Assembly: GCA_031771865.1 (NCBI GenBank)
Contig: JASISA010000036.1
Coordinates: 496,001-560,000, forward strand
DNA length: 64,000 nt
Direction: 5' to 3'
Source: Nothophaeocryptopus gaeumannii
Lineage: Eukaryota; Ascomycota; Dothideomycetes; Mycosphaerellales; Mycosphaerellaceae
The position numbers and the translations under genes are program-made. Of this stretch, positions 1 through 10,695 are shown piece after piece. The notes under the pieces are model-generated. The model ran no database searches, was not told the origin of the DNA, and worked only from the letters and a program-made list of their open reading frames with translations. The number at the start of each line of letters is the position of its first letter. Positions within the stretch are counted from its first letter, which is position 1.

Positions 1-954
1 CGAAGCCTCTCTTCCTACGCTCCATACCCTGTTTGCTCCTTAAGCCTTGGTCACGCTCCTTCGGTTTGCGCCGCACGCATACCGTTCGCTTCTCTTCCAA
101 GACCGACGTGCGCATCCGTCCTCTCAGGCTGGGCAGACAGTGTCTCAGTCGCTGCCATTGCCCACCACGCCCCAGGAGAGCGACTCCCTTCGCGTTACTA
201 TACCGCATCTCTTTGATATAGCCGGCCACGTCTCGCAGGTTTGCTCGGATAGTAGTTCCTCGCCGGGCAACTACCTCCTTGCGTTTCCACCCACTAACCA
301 ATACGCAATGTCCCCTCGCACGCCTCCTTCTGTCCCCTTCCTCCGCTGCCACCGCCCGCCTCTCTGTGACCCCGCCTGCCCGCTCCTCTATGTGTTGCAT
401 CCAGTGTCCCCAAGCTCTTCTGTCCAACCGCTGGACTAGGTGTCCTGTGCTGACCCAGGTAAAACCCTCCCACCCGCACTTGAGTGATCAATAGGCCCTT
501 ACGGTCTTCGTGCCCATTCCATTGCCCGCCAACTGACGCTGTACTCCAAGCTCTTCAACTCCGTCTGCCCCAAGTGCATAACGCGTAAACAGCCGGCCTT
601 AACAGACGCGCCTCGATGTAGTTTCGTCAAGTTCCTTCCGAAGACGTGTATCGATTCTCTTGTGTACCAGAGGTGTCCTGTCCGCAGCTTAGGCAATCGG
701 GTTCCGCGGCTCCCTGTACGCTTCGTAGGAAGAGCGGACTCGTTTCCTACACGAGTAAGCTGCTGTCGGATGGTTTTCATACCCGTTTTGATGGTAGTCC
801 TCTGTTCGGTGTGGTCTTGGCGCCGCCGCACAGCATCAAAATGCGCCCGGAAGTCGCACTCCACCACTCCCGCTCCATCTGAGAAGATTTGGCTCTGCAC
901 AGCGAGTGCGCAGGTTCGTAGCCAGCACCACGTACAGGTACTTCTCGTCGCTGG
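1..954. other. Left-edge stretch without a supportable gene
   Basis: Normal-GC sequence with several overlapping short open frames on both strands. None starts with a credible ATG plus a recognisable domain, and none shows splice-compatible continuation. It abuts the AT-rich island at about 955 and could be decayed coding or transposon sequence. I see no rRNA or tRNA signature. Confidence 0.5.
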
Positions 955-1450
955 CCTATAGATAAGGATAAGGCTAGCGAGAGTATTAATAATATAGGTA
1001 TAACTAATATAGAGTATACTAAGCTTTACGATAATTAGGCGCGTTCTTAGCGTAAGGCGCTAAGAAGATTATATTCATGTAGATTAGCTTACTATAGAGG
1101 TAGAGAGAGTCTAAATTATTATTCGCGTATACTTATTCGTTTCGTACGACTTTATGAGCTAGGTTTCCTACCTCTATAGATACATTTTACCTTTTATAAC
1201 TTACTTGTATATTGTAGTAGTTCGTAGCCGTATTACGTGTTACCTTTAGTAACGGAGTAAAGTTATTTAGCAAAGGTAAGGAATAGGCGAGATTAAGATA
1301 TTTATATAGCTCGTAAAAAGGAAAGTAAGACTCGGTTTCAAATGCAATAGTAAGATATCTTAGATATATCGTGTCGGAGGGTACTATAGTATAGGGAGCT
1401 TCGGAGAGCCTGTAAGGTTTCGAAACATCCGGCCTACTCCGACACACTTT
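955..1450. repeat. AT-rich, TpA-rich island, RIP-like
   Basis: Base composition changes abruptly: the stretch is rich in TA dinucleotides (tata, gtata, ctata motifs), poor in CpA, and crowded with stop codons in all frames. This is the usual appearance of a repeat mutated by repeat-induced point mutation in filamentous ascomycetes. No transposon domain survives that I can read. Flanking DNA on both sides returns to ordinary composition. The exact limits are approximate. Confidence 0.6.
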
Positions 1451-2224
1451 CAAGCAGATACCATTTCGATTTAGGCAAGGGCTTCCTTCTTCGCAATAGC
1501 CTTCTTTGGCCCCCTTGCGGCCTCCAAAAGCGGAGCAAGGGCGATTTACAGAGCTCGTTATCTCTCCTTGTGTGCATCTCTACCTATACCAAGCGAAACA
1601 ACATTAGCACAAAATTACGTTACAATGTAGGGAAGTAATTAGTCCCAAACCTCTACTCCCTGTAGTTTTCTCAACCTACTAGCTGCTATCGTCGCCCTCA
1701 GCAGCACCGAACAAAGTGGCGTTCCACTAGAGGCCGGCAATGAACTTTGTCGCCTGTCCTTGTACCGCCTCATGTGTTTCGACGCGGTTGAGTCTCGTGT
1801 GTGTGACACGAAAGGGGATTCGGTGAAGTGAGGTCTCGAGCGGTCAATGCTTCGGTAAAACCTTTTGCCGAAGCTTGTCATGGCACTACATTCATCTTCG
1901 CGCTCTGTAACGTCTCACACACAAAGCTTTGCTGCAGTTGTGCATATTGTCTCGTGTTTGACAAGATCGACTTTTTCTAATGCTGTCCATTGTCATCTTC
2001 ACGTCTCTCAGGCGGCCTCGAGGCTCTTTGACGAACATCCGAGGTTGTCCTTGGCTCCGATACGCGGAGACAGGGTTTCAACAAGACCCATCATGTAGGT
2101 CGTCGTATCTCAATTGTCAGCTTTCGATTATCATTACTATCGAAATAGCCTGTATACCCTTTTCCGAGCAAAAAAATCCACTCATATTACACTCAACCAA
2201 ACCACATCGTCCCACACCACAACA
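1451..2224. other. Intergenic, upstream of the lipocalin-like gene
   Basis: No gene seen. It contains the promoter side of the lipocalin-like gene. The last 60 bases before its ATG are CA-rich and lack G runs, as is common for fungal 5' leaders. Confidence 0.5.
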
Positions 2225-2779
2225 ATGACAGGTGTCTGGCCCAAATACCAATCCCAAATCTCGGGCTGCTGGAAATGCATCTCCTACGAAATGTTCTCCA
2301 TTCCCTCCAACCCCTCAGACGGCAAAACCCTCCTCTCAAACCCCCACGGCGACCGACCTCTAGGCCGCGTCTCCATCTCCCCCCAAGGCTGGCTAGCAGC
2401 CCATCTCGCCCGCCCAGACCGCTCTACCAAACCCCTACCCTCCGGAAAACCTTGGCAGACAGCCCCCGATTCCGAAGTTGCGCATGTAGCCCGGGGTCTA
2501 TCGATGTACTGCGGGTATATGAAGTTGTTCGAAGATGCAGATGGGGGATTGTATTGGCAGACGAAAGTGGAGGTTAGCACGGATCCCACAAGGATGGGAG
2601 GGATCGAGGAGAGGAAAGTGATTTTGGGGAAAGGAGAGGATGGGAGGGAGTTGATGATTTTGGAGCCGAAGCAGGATATGTTGATGGAGGTAAGTATATT
2701 TGTTGGGATGCTAACGCGACTATGTGTGTAGGATGGGACGAAGACGAGAGCGATACTGAAATGGGAGAAGTTTGAGTAG
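2225..2779 (+). CDS. Lipocalin-like domain protein, 170 aa
   Basis: Two exons, 2225-2689 and 2732-2779. The 42-nt intron has donor GTAAGT, branch CTAAC at 2711 and acceptor TGTAG. An in-frame ATG-less extension exists upstream, but the ATG at 2225 (MTGVWPKYQ) places the protein exactly at the family start. The order GCWKCISYE, a GRVSISPQGWLAAHL strand, a YCGYM strand and a C-terminal ILKWEKFE matches the fungal/bacterial lipocalin-like domain family (PF13924-type), small single-domain beta-barrels that in some pathways act as isomerases or cyclases. No signal peptide is visible, so it is probably cytosolic. Substrate unknown. It is followed tail-to-tail by SRP68, 120 bp away. Family call fairly sure; function not assignable. 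Confidence 0.82.
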
Positions 2780-2899
2780 TTCGCTAGAGTGCAGCCGAAT
2801 GCTTTTGTGTGAGCTAATGCTATGCCGCTTATAGAATCAGGTCGGTGATGACGACCAAAATGTCCGTCGCAACGATACGCCTTATCCAGCATGGAGCTG

Positions 2900-4801
2900 T
2901 TATCGTCCGAAGCTGAACCAGCCTTTCTTCTGCTGCTGCGCGGGCTGCTCTTCCACGCCATTGACCACAAGCTTCTGTTCTGCGGCTACAGGCTCAGTCT
3001 CTCTGCCGGGATACCCAATGTAATTGAAAGCCACGTCGAGGAACAGCGGCTTAACCGGAACGGGCTCGATCTTGGGCGGATAGGTGACCAGGTTCTTCAG
3101 ATCGACCTGTATACCAGGTGTTGGATACTCGTTGAGCCGCTGCACAATCGGCGCGGCGGAGGTCATGTTCTTCTCTGCTGCCTTGGCAGAATTGGCTTCT
3201 AGCGTGCGCATTTCGACGATAGCATGCATGCGAGATGCGAGTGATGTAATATGCCCCTTCACTTTCTCGGCTCCTGCAGGGGATATGTCCAGAGTTGGTG
3301 GTGCCTCGCTACTTTGGGATGCTGAAGAAGTCAGTGGCTTTGCGACCAGATCCTGAGCTCGCTTTAATAGAGCCAGCGCATTGAGATGTTTCTCAAGCAG
3401 ACTGTGAGAGTAGGAGATGTTGAGGCATTTGAGCGCGCGGAAGTACGCAGCCTTGCCCTCCAACTCATGCACAAAGTTCGGATCACGCATAGCACCGCGC
3501 AAGTCCTTGACAGAATTAATGCTCTGAACGATGGCATCGTACAAGACGACTCGTTCGCGCAGTCGGGCAAGCTTTCTCCCTCTCGGTTCTTCTTTGTCGG
3601 GATATTCTGTGCCATCCTTGCGTTGACGTTTCGGCTTCTTTTGCAGCTGTGGTTCAAAAGTCATGCCATCGTCCTGCCCGATCAGGATTCGATATCGTCC
3701 GACTCGCCAGGAGACAAGATCGTAGTTGACAGACAGGCTGGTCACACGAAGGTCTTGCATCCGCGGATCGCCCTCATCCACTCGCTCCTTCTCCAACTCA
3801 TCTGCTGCCCGCTTTGTGGCATCAGCAGCGTCCTGTGAAGCCACCAGGATGTCATCGTACGCCGCAGCCCGGTCTCGAGCCAAAGCAGCTGGATTTGAAG
3901 ACAGGTAAGAACGCAGTCTAGCTTCAGCAGCGGTCACGTTTGCCAAAGCCTGCCCAATAGAGGCGTCCACGATGTTGGCTTTGCGGCCGCGCCAGGTCAC
4001 ACTGTTCGGAATCTCCTGCGGTGCTGCCTGCTTCTCGTCCTCGGTCTTTGGCACCGGCTTGTCCTTGAGTGCATACGAATCGATCTTTTCAACCGCTTTT
4101 ACCAGATCTTGATCGTCTCGTGGGAAGTGGCGCTTCGCAACCGTTGGTATGGAAATCGTCCGTGATAGTCGTGCGTGATACGCAGCGTATCGTATTGTAG
4201 GGTCCACCGTGTCTGCCAAAATGGTTCTGTATATCTCCTTCTTCTCCTTCTCCAGGAGCACAGCATAGATGACTCTTGCAGTGGAGAAGTGCTGTAGGCA
4301 CAGCTGCCAGCCCTGCTCTTTGCCCTCGTCTGATCTCTGCCCTCCAGCATGCTTCTCGAACTGTTCAGAACCGGCCAATGTTGCCAGGTATGCCCGTGCT
4401 TCAAGGACATCCTGTTCGCTTGCTTTAGAGGCTCCATCCTTAAGAAGATTGACAAGATCCTGCGCTGTCTTGGCAGCTTTGCTGCACCGCGAAATCAAGT
4501 GGCTCCTCGTAGAACCAGTGATTCCTCGTCCACTCGCATCGTCGGTATGTGTGGTCTTGATGTGCATTGCATGCGCCCAAGCTCGCTCAGATGTGAGCAG
4601 TTGCAGATGGGCAAACGCATTGTTGCTGCCGACATCATCGGCGGTCACTGGCTTCACTGCGAACTTCTCCCTCTTGTTGGTCGCGCGACCCAATCTTCTT
4701 CGTATTGCTAGGATTTGGCGCGATAGTTGTGCTCGGTAGGCGTTGTAGTCGGCGATGAGGAGGGCCTCGCGGTGGCTGGCAACGAATTGTGTTATCTCCA
4801 T
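2900..4801 (-). CDS. SRP68: Signal recognition particle subunit SRP68, 633 aa
   Basis: Single-exon gene starting at the ATG at 4801 (MEITQFVASHREALL). It matches SRP68 along its length: an N-terminal helical RNA-binding region with the YRAQLSRQILAIRRRLGRAT segment (about residues 20-40), tetratricopeptide-like helices in the middle, a conserved RGRKLARLRERVVLYDAIVQ-type segment around residue 400, and a C-terminal PLFLDVAFNYIGYPG motif followed by a Gln/Lys tail ending GWFSFGR. SRP68 forms a heterodimer with SRP72 on the SRP RNA and helps target ribosomes to the ER; the C-terminal part is the region known to contact SRP72. Length is typical for fungi. No sign of damage. Confidence 0.93.
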   Translation of the reverse strand: MEITQFVASHREALLIADYNAYRAQLSRQILAIRRRLGRATNKREKFAVKPVTADDVGSNNAFAHLQLLTSERAWAHAMHIKTTHTDDASGRGITGSTRSHLISRCSKAAKTAQDLVNLLKDGASKASEQDVLEARAYLATLAGSEQFEKHAGGQRSDEGKEQGWQLCLQHFSTARVIYAVLLEKEKKEIYRTILADTVDPTIRYAAYHARLSRTISIPTVAKRHFPRDDQDLVKAVEKIDSYALKDKPVPKTEDEKQAAPQEIPNSVTWRGRKANIVDASIGQALANVTAAEARLRSYLSSNPAALARDRAAAYDDILVASQDAADATKRAADELEKERVDEGDPRMQDLRVTSLSVNYDLVSWRVGRYRILIGQDDGMTFEPQLQKKPKRQRKDGTEYPDKEEPRGRKLARLRERVVLYDAIVQSINSVKDLRGAMRDPNFVHELEGKAAYFRALKCLNISYSHSLLEKHLNALALLKRAQDLVAKPLTSSASQSSEAPPTLDISPAGAEKVKGHITSLASRMHAIVEMRTLEANSAKAAEKNMTSAAPIVQRLNEYPTPGIQVDLKNLVTYPPKIEPVPVKPLFLDVAFNYIGYPGRETEPVAAEQKLVVNGVEEQPAQQQKKGWFSFGR

Positions 4802-5302
4802 GGGCAGTTTCCTCTGTGCCGGTCTGTTGTTCTACTACACAGTACACTTCAGTGCAGCTTCATACACCTGGCGAAGTGACGATGGAATTCATGGGTGGGG
4901 CAGATGTTTTGTAAGGCATCAATCAATTCAGGCACACACGGCCCGGCGTGGAAATCACAAGCCCGAGTTCTCTATTCGCACCATTCACTTCACTTCACTT
5001 CAATCGTCACAAGATCTACTGCTGCAGCATGGAAAAGCAATATTAATGAAGCATGAGAGACACCCGGAGACGGAGCATGCAACACGCATGTGAATGCGGA
5101 TTAATGACCGGTCACCTGTTCTACCTGAGGCGAGGCTGGCTGGCAAGCAGTCCAGACGGCGATCGATGTCAGTTCTATTCTCGTCAATTCAGCCGTTGTC
5201 TGTGCCACTTTGACTCACCAATACAAAGCTCTGGAGAGCCTCGGACGTCCCGGCATTGCAGTACTCAGGCTACCTTCTCCCTAGATTCGCTGTTACCTAC
5301 TC
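4802..5302. other. Divergent promoter region between SRP68 and the orphan gene
   Basis: No gene seen. The two flanking genes are transcribed away from this 500-bp stretch, so it should hold both promoters. A short direct run of TTCACTTCAC-type repeats lies near 4985-5000. Confidence 0.5.
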
Positions 5303-5920
5303 ATGATCTATCTTGCGGCCATGTCTTCTCTACTCTTCCCCGAGTCACTATGTTCGAGCGATGAGGAAACGAGTGTCTCCCTCGAAGACCACCTCAAGAT
5401 GCTCACCCATGACATGGTCAAAGCCATGAACTCCCGCTCGTTTGGCAGAGACGCTTACCCATGGACGTGCCTGGCGCTGGATTTCGAAGGCCACACAGCA
5501 ATCGCGCAGTGGCCAACAACCGACGGTCGGAAACACTTCCTGGACATGATGGAAAAGCATTGCGGTTTTCATCCACAGTACTTTGTACGCTGTAAAGATA
5601 CCACAGTACTAGTCAACGACAAGAGCGGCCGCGCTTCTGTGTTTCTCAACTGGGATGTCCATGGATTTCCTGTCGGCATGGTCAAGACGACTGTTGGTCA
5701 CATGGAATTTGTAGGACTCGGCGATGGGAAATGGCAGTGTGTGAGATATCGCTGCCTGCCTGGATTTGCCACATGCCTCCTATCAGATGACAATAGCGAC
5801 GATGAATTCGTTGAGGACGCATCGAGAGATCACGATTTGGAAACGCCCAAGGACACCAGGTCACTGTTCCCTTATCTGTGGAATAACGCTCCGGGTTCTG
5901 CGTCGTCGATGTTACGTTAA
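5303..5920 (+). CDS. Orphan protein with NTF2/SnoaL-like character, 205 aa
   Basis: Single exon. There is an ATG at 5303 and a second in frame at 5321 (MSSLLFPES). I do not recognise the family with certainty. The segment from about residue 28 to 150 (LEDHLKMLTHDMVKAMNSR, then WTCLALDF, FLDMMEKH, RASVFLNWDVHGFP, KWQCVRYRCLPG) has the helix-helix-strand order of NTF2-like alpha/beta proteins such as SnoaL-like polyketide cyclases. The tail after residue 155 is acidic (DDNSDDEFVED). No signal peptide or membrane segment. Codon usage looks normal for the window. The function call would need structure prediction. Confidence 0.6.
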   Translation: MIYLAAMSSLLFPESLCSSDEETSVSLEDHLKMLTHDMVKAMNSRSFGRDAYPWTCLALDFEGHTAIAQWPTTDGRKHFLDMMEKHCGFHPQYFVRCKDTTVLVNDKSGRASVFLNWDVHGFPVGMVKTTVGHMEFVGLGDGKWQCVRYRCLPGFATCLLSDDNSDDEFVEDASRDHDLETPKDTRSLFPYLWNNAPGSASSMLR

Positions 5921-6219
5921 GCCTCATCCTAGGCTCTGGAGTCCGAGCTAGCCGCCCCCGCCGACGGTTGTCGGCGGTGGTGGTTCGATGACGGGTGACA
6001 AAGCTCATTGCCTGTCTCTCGCTAGGCGCTGTTCTTTGCAGGACTGCTAAGCGCAACGACACTGGCTCGGAAATTGTCGAGACTAGAGAGAAAGGATTCT
6101 TATCCCAGATCTGATTTGCATATGCGACCGGATTTCTATGCTATTGCCGTCGCGACTAGTATGTTCAGAAGTTCGCACACAATCGAGGAGGCCGACGAGC
6201 TTTGTCGACTGCTGTTGGT
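5921..6219. other. Intergenic, degenerate
   Basis: Short stretch between the orphan gene and the minus-strand pseudogene. It contains a GC-rich inverted repeat (CCGCCCCCGCCGACGG / TTGTCGGCGGTGG) near 5951-5980 that could act as a terminator-like hairpin. No gene seen. Confidence 0.4.
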
Positions 6220-6900
6220 TTCAGTCCTGCTCCACCCTGTCCAGCTTGCCAACGAGCGCACTGCCGTCCAAGATGCTACCAAACATCGCTGCTTCGAACA
6301 AATAGTTCACCTGCCAGGCATGATGGCTCGCATGAGCGATATGGAGGCGCTCGTCGAAGGCTTCGTCGAAGTCAGCTTCTCGCTGCTCATGTGCACACTT
6401 TCTGGCTATCGGGTAGCCCAGTATGGCTTGTCTGAGGAACACATGCCTGTCATTCTGGATATGCCATGAGTACAGGGCGGCACACATACGAGCAGTAGGC
6501 TCTGTTCATCTCTCATTGAGCATCCGCGCACCGGTATGCGCGTAGGCATCATACACCCGCGCCTCAAGGCTTCCTCTGTCACTATCCCAGAGTCGTTGAT
6601 GTCGGCAGTGTTGAGGAAGGAGTTCATCACCTCAGAGTTGAGCAGATCGCAGCCGACATCCACAACGTCTGTTCCGGGCGAGCTGAACACCAAATCGCTC
6701 ATGACTGCGGCAGGGTCGAAGCCACGCACGACAGCCTCTTCCGCCATCCCGAGAAGGCTGCATTCCGAAAGAGACACAATTTGCGCCGTTCGCTGGTCAA
6801 GATTTAAACGCATGAAGGATCTCGCAGCTTTCTCTAAAGACCAGAATAAGCACGTTGCACTCTTGACTATATCATGCGTTGCTGTTGGGTGAGTGATCAT
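6220..6900 (-). pseudogene. Broken minus-strand gene, family unassigned
   Basis: A readable frame runs from the ATG at 6900 through SDLVFSSPGTDVVDVG and NSFLNTADINDSGIVTEEAL. It then needs a one-base frameshift near 6540 to continue as YDAYAHTGARMLNER, where a TGA stops it. Past the stop the same frame continues as TEPTARMCAALYSWHIQNDR and VFLRQAILGYPIARK. The residue at the stop is probably Trp (TGG to TGA). So one frameshift plus one nonsense codon separate two conserved-looking halves. The N- and C-termini are not definable. I recognise the sequence as fungal-protein-like but cannot name its function with confidence. Confidence 0.6.
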
Positions 6901-6929
6901 GGCTGCGAGGAAAACAACACCTACTAACT

Positions 6930-7130
6930 CGAACGAGACTGGACCTCACTGTGGCATCTCGAGCATACCTGATGGAACCTCAATGGAATCCTTCAGTCGA
7001 ACAACAAGCCCTTGCCCGTATTCATCGCATGGGTCAGACTCGCTTGAAGCACGTCCTCAAAGTCCAACACAACAAGCAGATGCTGTCTCGATTGCTGTTG
7101 CCAGATTCGCACTCCACAGGTCACACAGAT
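6930..7130 (+). pseudogene. SNF2-family helicase C-terminal fragment
   Basis: One frame reads LTVASRAYLMEPQWNPSVEQ followed by QALARIHRMGQTR. This is the hallmark end of the helicase C-terminal lobe in Rad5/Rad16-type SNF2 ATPases (motifs V-VI, with the Arg finger and RxHRxGQ). Nothing upstream supplies the ATPase lobe, and downstream the frame loses similarity within 60 bp. It is therefore a relic, not a gene. It lies head-on to the broken gene at 6220-6900. Confidence 0.7.
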
Positions 7131-7664
7131 AGATCTGAGGTAAGATGCGCGGCTTATTGATAGCACTCGGAGAGCATAATTTGATTTATTGATTCCTGAT
7201 GGTTCTTAAAGTCCCTGCTGTGAAGCAGTGAGCGGTCACATCCAACATGCAAAACAACGCGAGGTGCTTAAATGCAGTCGATCCCAAGTCACGGCAGGAT
7301 GCATTTCAGCCTTGTGGCAAACTGGATAAAGCGGTGCTAGTGCACGTACAAGAAGAAACCTGACACGATCATGTGCGTCCGCGGCACGGACGACCCCTTT
7401 CACCGAAGTAGCCGTACGAAGACAGTGTTACCACTCGCCCATGCAAAGTACTTGAAATAGCCATCTATAAACAATCTATATCAGAGTATTTGCCTTCTGC
7501 TACAAAGTACATTCTACTTCACCTATTGTTCCTGCCTTTCCGAGCGGTGCCCTTGCGCACAGGCCATTTCCGCCTCATTCATCGTTGATCGAAGGCGCTG
7601 ATCGTACAAGACTTGCGAGAGAAGGAATTAGTAGAGAGTTAATCAGACAGTGAGATTGAGCAAG
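7131..7664. other. Intergenic, upstream of the small secreted protein gene
   Basis: No gene seen. Presumed promoter of the gene starting at 7665. Confidence 0.5.
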
Positions 7665-8054
7665 ATGGAGGTTCCATGTCTCCAATGTTTCCTCGCCTTC
7701 GCTGTTGTTTTGACCGCCGCGGCCGCTACGACTCTCAAACCGAATTTGAAACTGCTATGCAATCCCAGTTCCCTTAAGCCAAACACCACCTTCAGCATCG
7801 ACCCGTCCGACCTCCTCACCGCCATCGAAACCTTCTGCACGCAGAGCTTCTCTCTCGCGACAACGCACGATCCCGACAGACATTTCTACCAAAAACCCAG
7901 TCTCCAAGCTCCTTACTGGAACTACTCACCTAGACTACAGGCGGGATACGCAGTGAATATGCAGACAAAATGGGGAGATCTAGGGTATCAAGAACGATGT
8001 AAACAAAAGATTGAGTTTGTGGTCGGTGGAGAGGAGTGTACGAGAGAAAGTTGA
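7665..8054 (+). CDS. Small secreted protein, candidate effector, 129 aa
   Basis: Single exon from the ATG at 7665. Residues 1-25 (MEVPCLQCFLAFAVVLTAAA) form a clear signal peptide with a probable cleavage after AAA. The mature part is about 104 residues with four cysteines (LLC, ETFC, ERC, EEC), enough for two disulfides. It contains an aromatic patch YWNYSPRLQAGYAV and is short and without known domain. These are the features of fungal small secreted proteins, some of which are effectors. I know no family match, and no toxin family is recognisable. Secretion is well supported; role unknown. Confidence 0.65.
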   Translation: MEVPCLQCFLAFAVVLTAAAATTLKPNLKLLCNPSSLKPNTTFSIDPSDLLTAIETFCTQSFSLATTHDPDRHFYQKPSLQAPYWNYSPRLQAGYAVNMQTKWGDLGYQERCKQKIEFVVGGEECTRES

Positions 8055-9011
8055 GTGCCGTCACTGACAAGTGTGAGATGGATCGCTCTCTCTCTCTTCT
8101 CTCGGAGAGATGTGCAAGTCGCTGACTCCCATGGCAGGCGATCTGGACGAAGGTGGGTTCTTATTTGAAAATGGCGAAAACGGGTGTGTTTTGTGGTCAA
8201 TCAACATCGTCATCAAAACGGCTGGCTGAGTGCTGCATTTCTGAATGTTGTTACATTGAGCAGAAGCGTTCAAGCGTAATCTTCTCATCTCAGCATGAGA
8301 AAAAAAGAACGAAGTTAACAGGCCTTCAAAAAGAACCTCCTCATCCCTCAGACTACTCCTCAACAGTCCAATTACCCTTTCCGGCAACCGAAGCTCCCTC
8401 CCTCAGTTCCGGACCGCCCACGTTTCGGCCCCGGTTCTTCGCTTCTATTCAGCGCTTAGCTCGGTAGCATTTAACGCGAACTCCCAGAACCAACATCGGC
8501 CTCGCAGAAGCGAAGGGCCCTCCTCCTAGACGACGCGGCAAGCCGTAGTACAATTCCTGAGATCCCGTGAAAACGATTCGTCTTCCATCCCAAGACGCTA
8601 CTGGGAGTGTGCAGTAGGCTGACTAGCTGGAGACCGTCTCTTTTTTGAACACCGTCAGGAAGACGAGCTAGATCCATCGTTGTAGCATTCTTACCAGTGT
8701 GTCGGGTCACCGTACAGTGATCGAACTACTATAGTAGCTAGTAGAGTACCACTACGCGAACTGGTATGGGTTCAGACGCCACCAGTTGACCCGCTGCAAT
8801 ATATTCTTGACGCTTCTCTTATCTTGCCACCAGTCTATTGCGCAAGCGTGAGCCACCCGCCGACCTCTACAGTCTTTCAATCGCTTGCTTGCCAGCAGAG
8901 CTTCAACCACCCACCTGATATCCTCTATAGTTTCTATAGTTTCAGACCCGCTAAACGCTCGCTCAATCAAAGCCCCAAGTACAAAACAAAACAAACCATC
9001 CTTCCCTCCAC
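8055..9011. other. Intergenic, about 950 bp, no gene
   Basis: Several short open frames on both strands, none with a domain or splice continuation. The right end holds a CCCTCT tandem run that continues into the 3' coding end of the transporter gene. Confidence 0.5.
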
Positions 9012-10695
9012 TCAAGGCTGATGCGCCCTCTCCCTCTCCCTCTCCCTCACCTCCCTCATTAACTCCAGCTTCTCCTGCCGGATACACCACAAACTCCAGA
9101 CAACGCTCACAACACTCGAGCAAAGCGTAATCCAATACGCACTCGCATAGCAACTCTTTCCCTCATCACAAAACCTCTCGCCCCCTTCACCACCCGGATC
9201 GCCCTTATAGATCGAGTGCTTATCGAGAACAATCCCATAAAAGATATTGTATACATTGCCGCTCACCACAGGAGCCATTGTCATAGCGCCCCAGTTGACA
9301 CCCAGGCCAGACGGGCCGAAAGCGTCGGCGACGAGAGTTGGGTAGACGCCGAAGAGGACGCCGTAGGCTATACCCGTTGAGCCGGAGAGCCAGAAGAGGT
9401 GGTTGGGGTCTTCGAGCGTGAGGGCGATGGTTTGCGCGACGACGAAGATGCTGGCAGAGGCGACTAGAGTCCAGAAACGGGAGGCGTGGTGATGGATGAG
9501 CCAGTCGCTGCCGATCCCGGAAGCGAGTCTTCCCAGGAAGGAACAGAATGATAGGATACTTACGTGCATCAGCTGGCGCTTTGTAATGAAGTCCTTGCTG
9601 GCGGAATCGTCATAGTGTTTCCAGAGACTGCGCGCATCGTTCCCGATATTGTTGATTGTCATCAGGCCAGCGCCGCAGAGAAGCGCGAGCAGGACAAACA
9701 ACTGCCAGAACTTGGGTGTTTTAAACAGTGTCCATCCCGTGATCTCCGGGCGGTGGTGCTGAAGATGATGATAAGGATTCTTAGACTCTGCAATGTCGTC
9801 GTTGATGTCGCCTGGTGCACTAGAATCCGCAGATGTCACAAGCGACTCCGTCTCATCTTCATTGCTCGCCATAGAGCCTTTGCTTGCTCCTCGAGTGTGT
9901 CCTGCATGGCTCGGGTGAGTGCGGTGAAGCTTGTTACTTGTCCCGTCATCCCTTTTGTGGCTTTGCTGGTCTTCATCGTCCTCCGGCACAACACCGTAGG
10001 CGGTCGTGTGGTCGTTGTCCGGGGCAAGTGGAACAATCCTCAAGAACAGCATCCCGATGAACGTCATGGTCGTTGTCCCATAAGCGAGCAGCTTCAAGTA
10101 TCCACTCGTGTCCCCCGGGAATATCAACCCAGCGCAAGTCGTGTAGAAGAACGCACTCAACCCGAATGCACTCAATGGAAACGCAGTAGCAGTCCCACGA
10201 TGTCTCGGCCAGTTGTTAGCTGACGCCTTAATCGCAGCTCCAAAAGCCGTAGATCCTCCTACTCCGGTCAAGAGAGCGAAGAGACATAGCAATGGCACGC
10301 CCATGCTGCCCGGCCCACCATCATATGCTCTTTCCAAGCCAAAGTATCCCAGTGCCAATCCAATGCAGCCCATAAGGACTCCCGGTCTTGGACCTTTCTT
10401 GTCTATCAGGATGCCTCCTGGTATGCCCATAGCATACATGCCGATGTTCCCGAAGTTCCCTATTAGGTTCGTCTGGGTCGCGGTCAATTCGAGGCGTTCG
10501 GCGAATTGGGGTGCCCATGCTGAGAAGCCGTAGTTCGTTCCTGAAATTCGTGTCAGTATATAGGGGGTTGTCGTTGGATCAGCGCGTCTCACCGCAACTA
10601 AGAGCCATAATAGTGGCTGCTACAGAAGAGAGTATCCGCGCAGTTCGATGCGCTTGCTCTGCGGCATTCCGCGCTTGTGGCCGCATGTTGGCCAT
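9012..10695 (-). CDS. MFS transporter, Nodulin-like / Mch1-type, 543 aa
   Basis: Exons 10695-10593 and 10540-9012. The intron has donor GTGAGA and acceptor TTTCAG, and joins ATIMALSC to GTNYGFSAWAPQF in the exact family context. Twelve membrane segments are readable. They include the first pair around GTNYGFSAWAPQ and IGMYAMGIPGGILIDKKGPR (the loop-2 MFS motif DKKGPR), and after a long hydrophilic loop (residues about 205-290) a second half beginning FWQLFVLLALLCGAGLMTIN. This is the Nodulin-like/NFD4 branch of the major facilitator superfamily, which includes yeast Mch1 and YMR155W; substrates are not established, and monocarboxylates were proposed. The C-terminus is a charged Arg/Glu repeat. 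No damage seen. Confidence 0.85.
9026..9048. repeat. CCCTCT hexamer microsatellite
   Basis: About four copies of a 6-bp unit. It encodes the Arg-Glu repeats near the C-terminus of the minus-strand transporter, so its copy number can change the length of that cytosolic tail. Confidence 0.8.

Noticed and set aside
2284..2970. 228-codon minus-strand frame over the lipocalin-like gene
   Set aside because: Shadow of the spliced plus-strand gene, which has a family match and a branch-point-containing intron.
5951..5995. Possible tRNA because of a GGTTCGA box
   Set aside because: No A box or cloverleaf can be drawn around it.
9564..10223. 219-codon open frame on the plus strand
   Set aside because: Antisense to the MFS transporter; no start context or domain.
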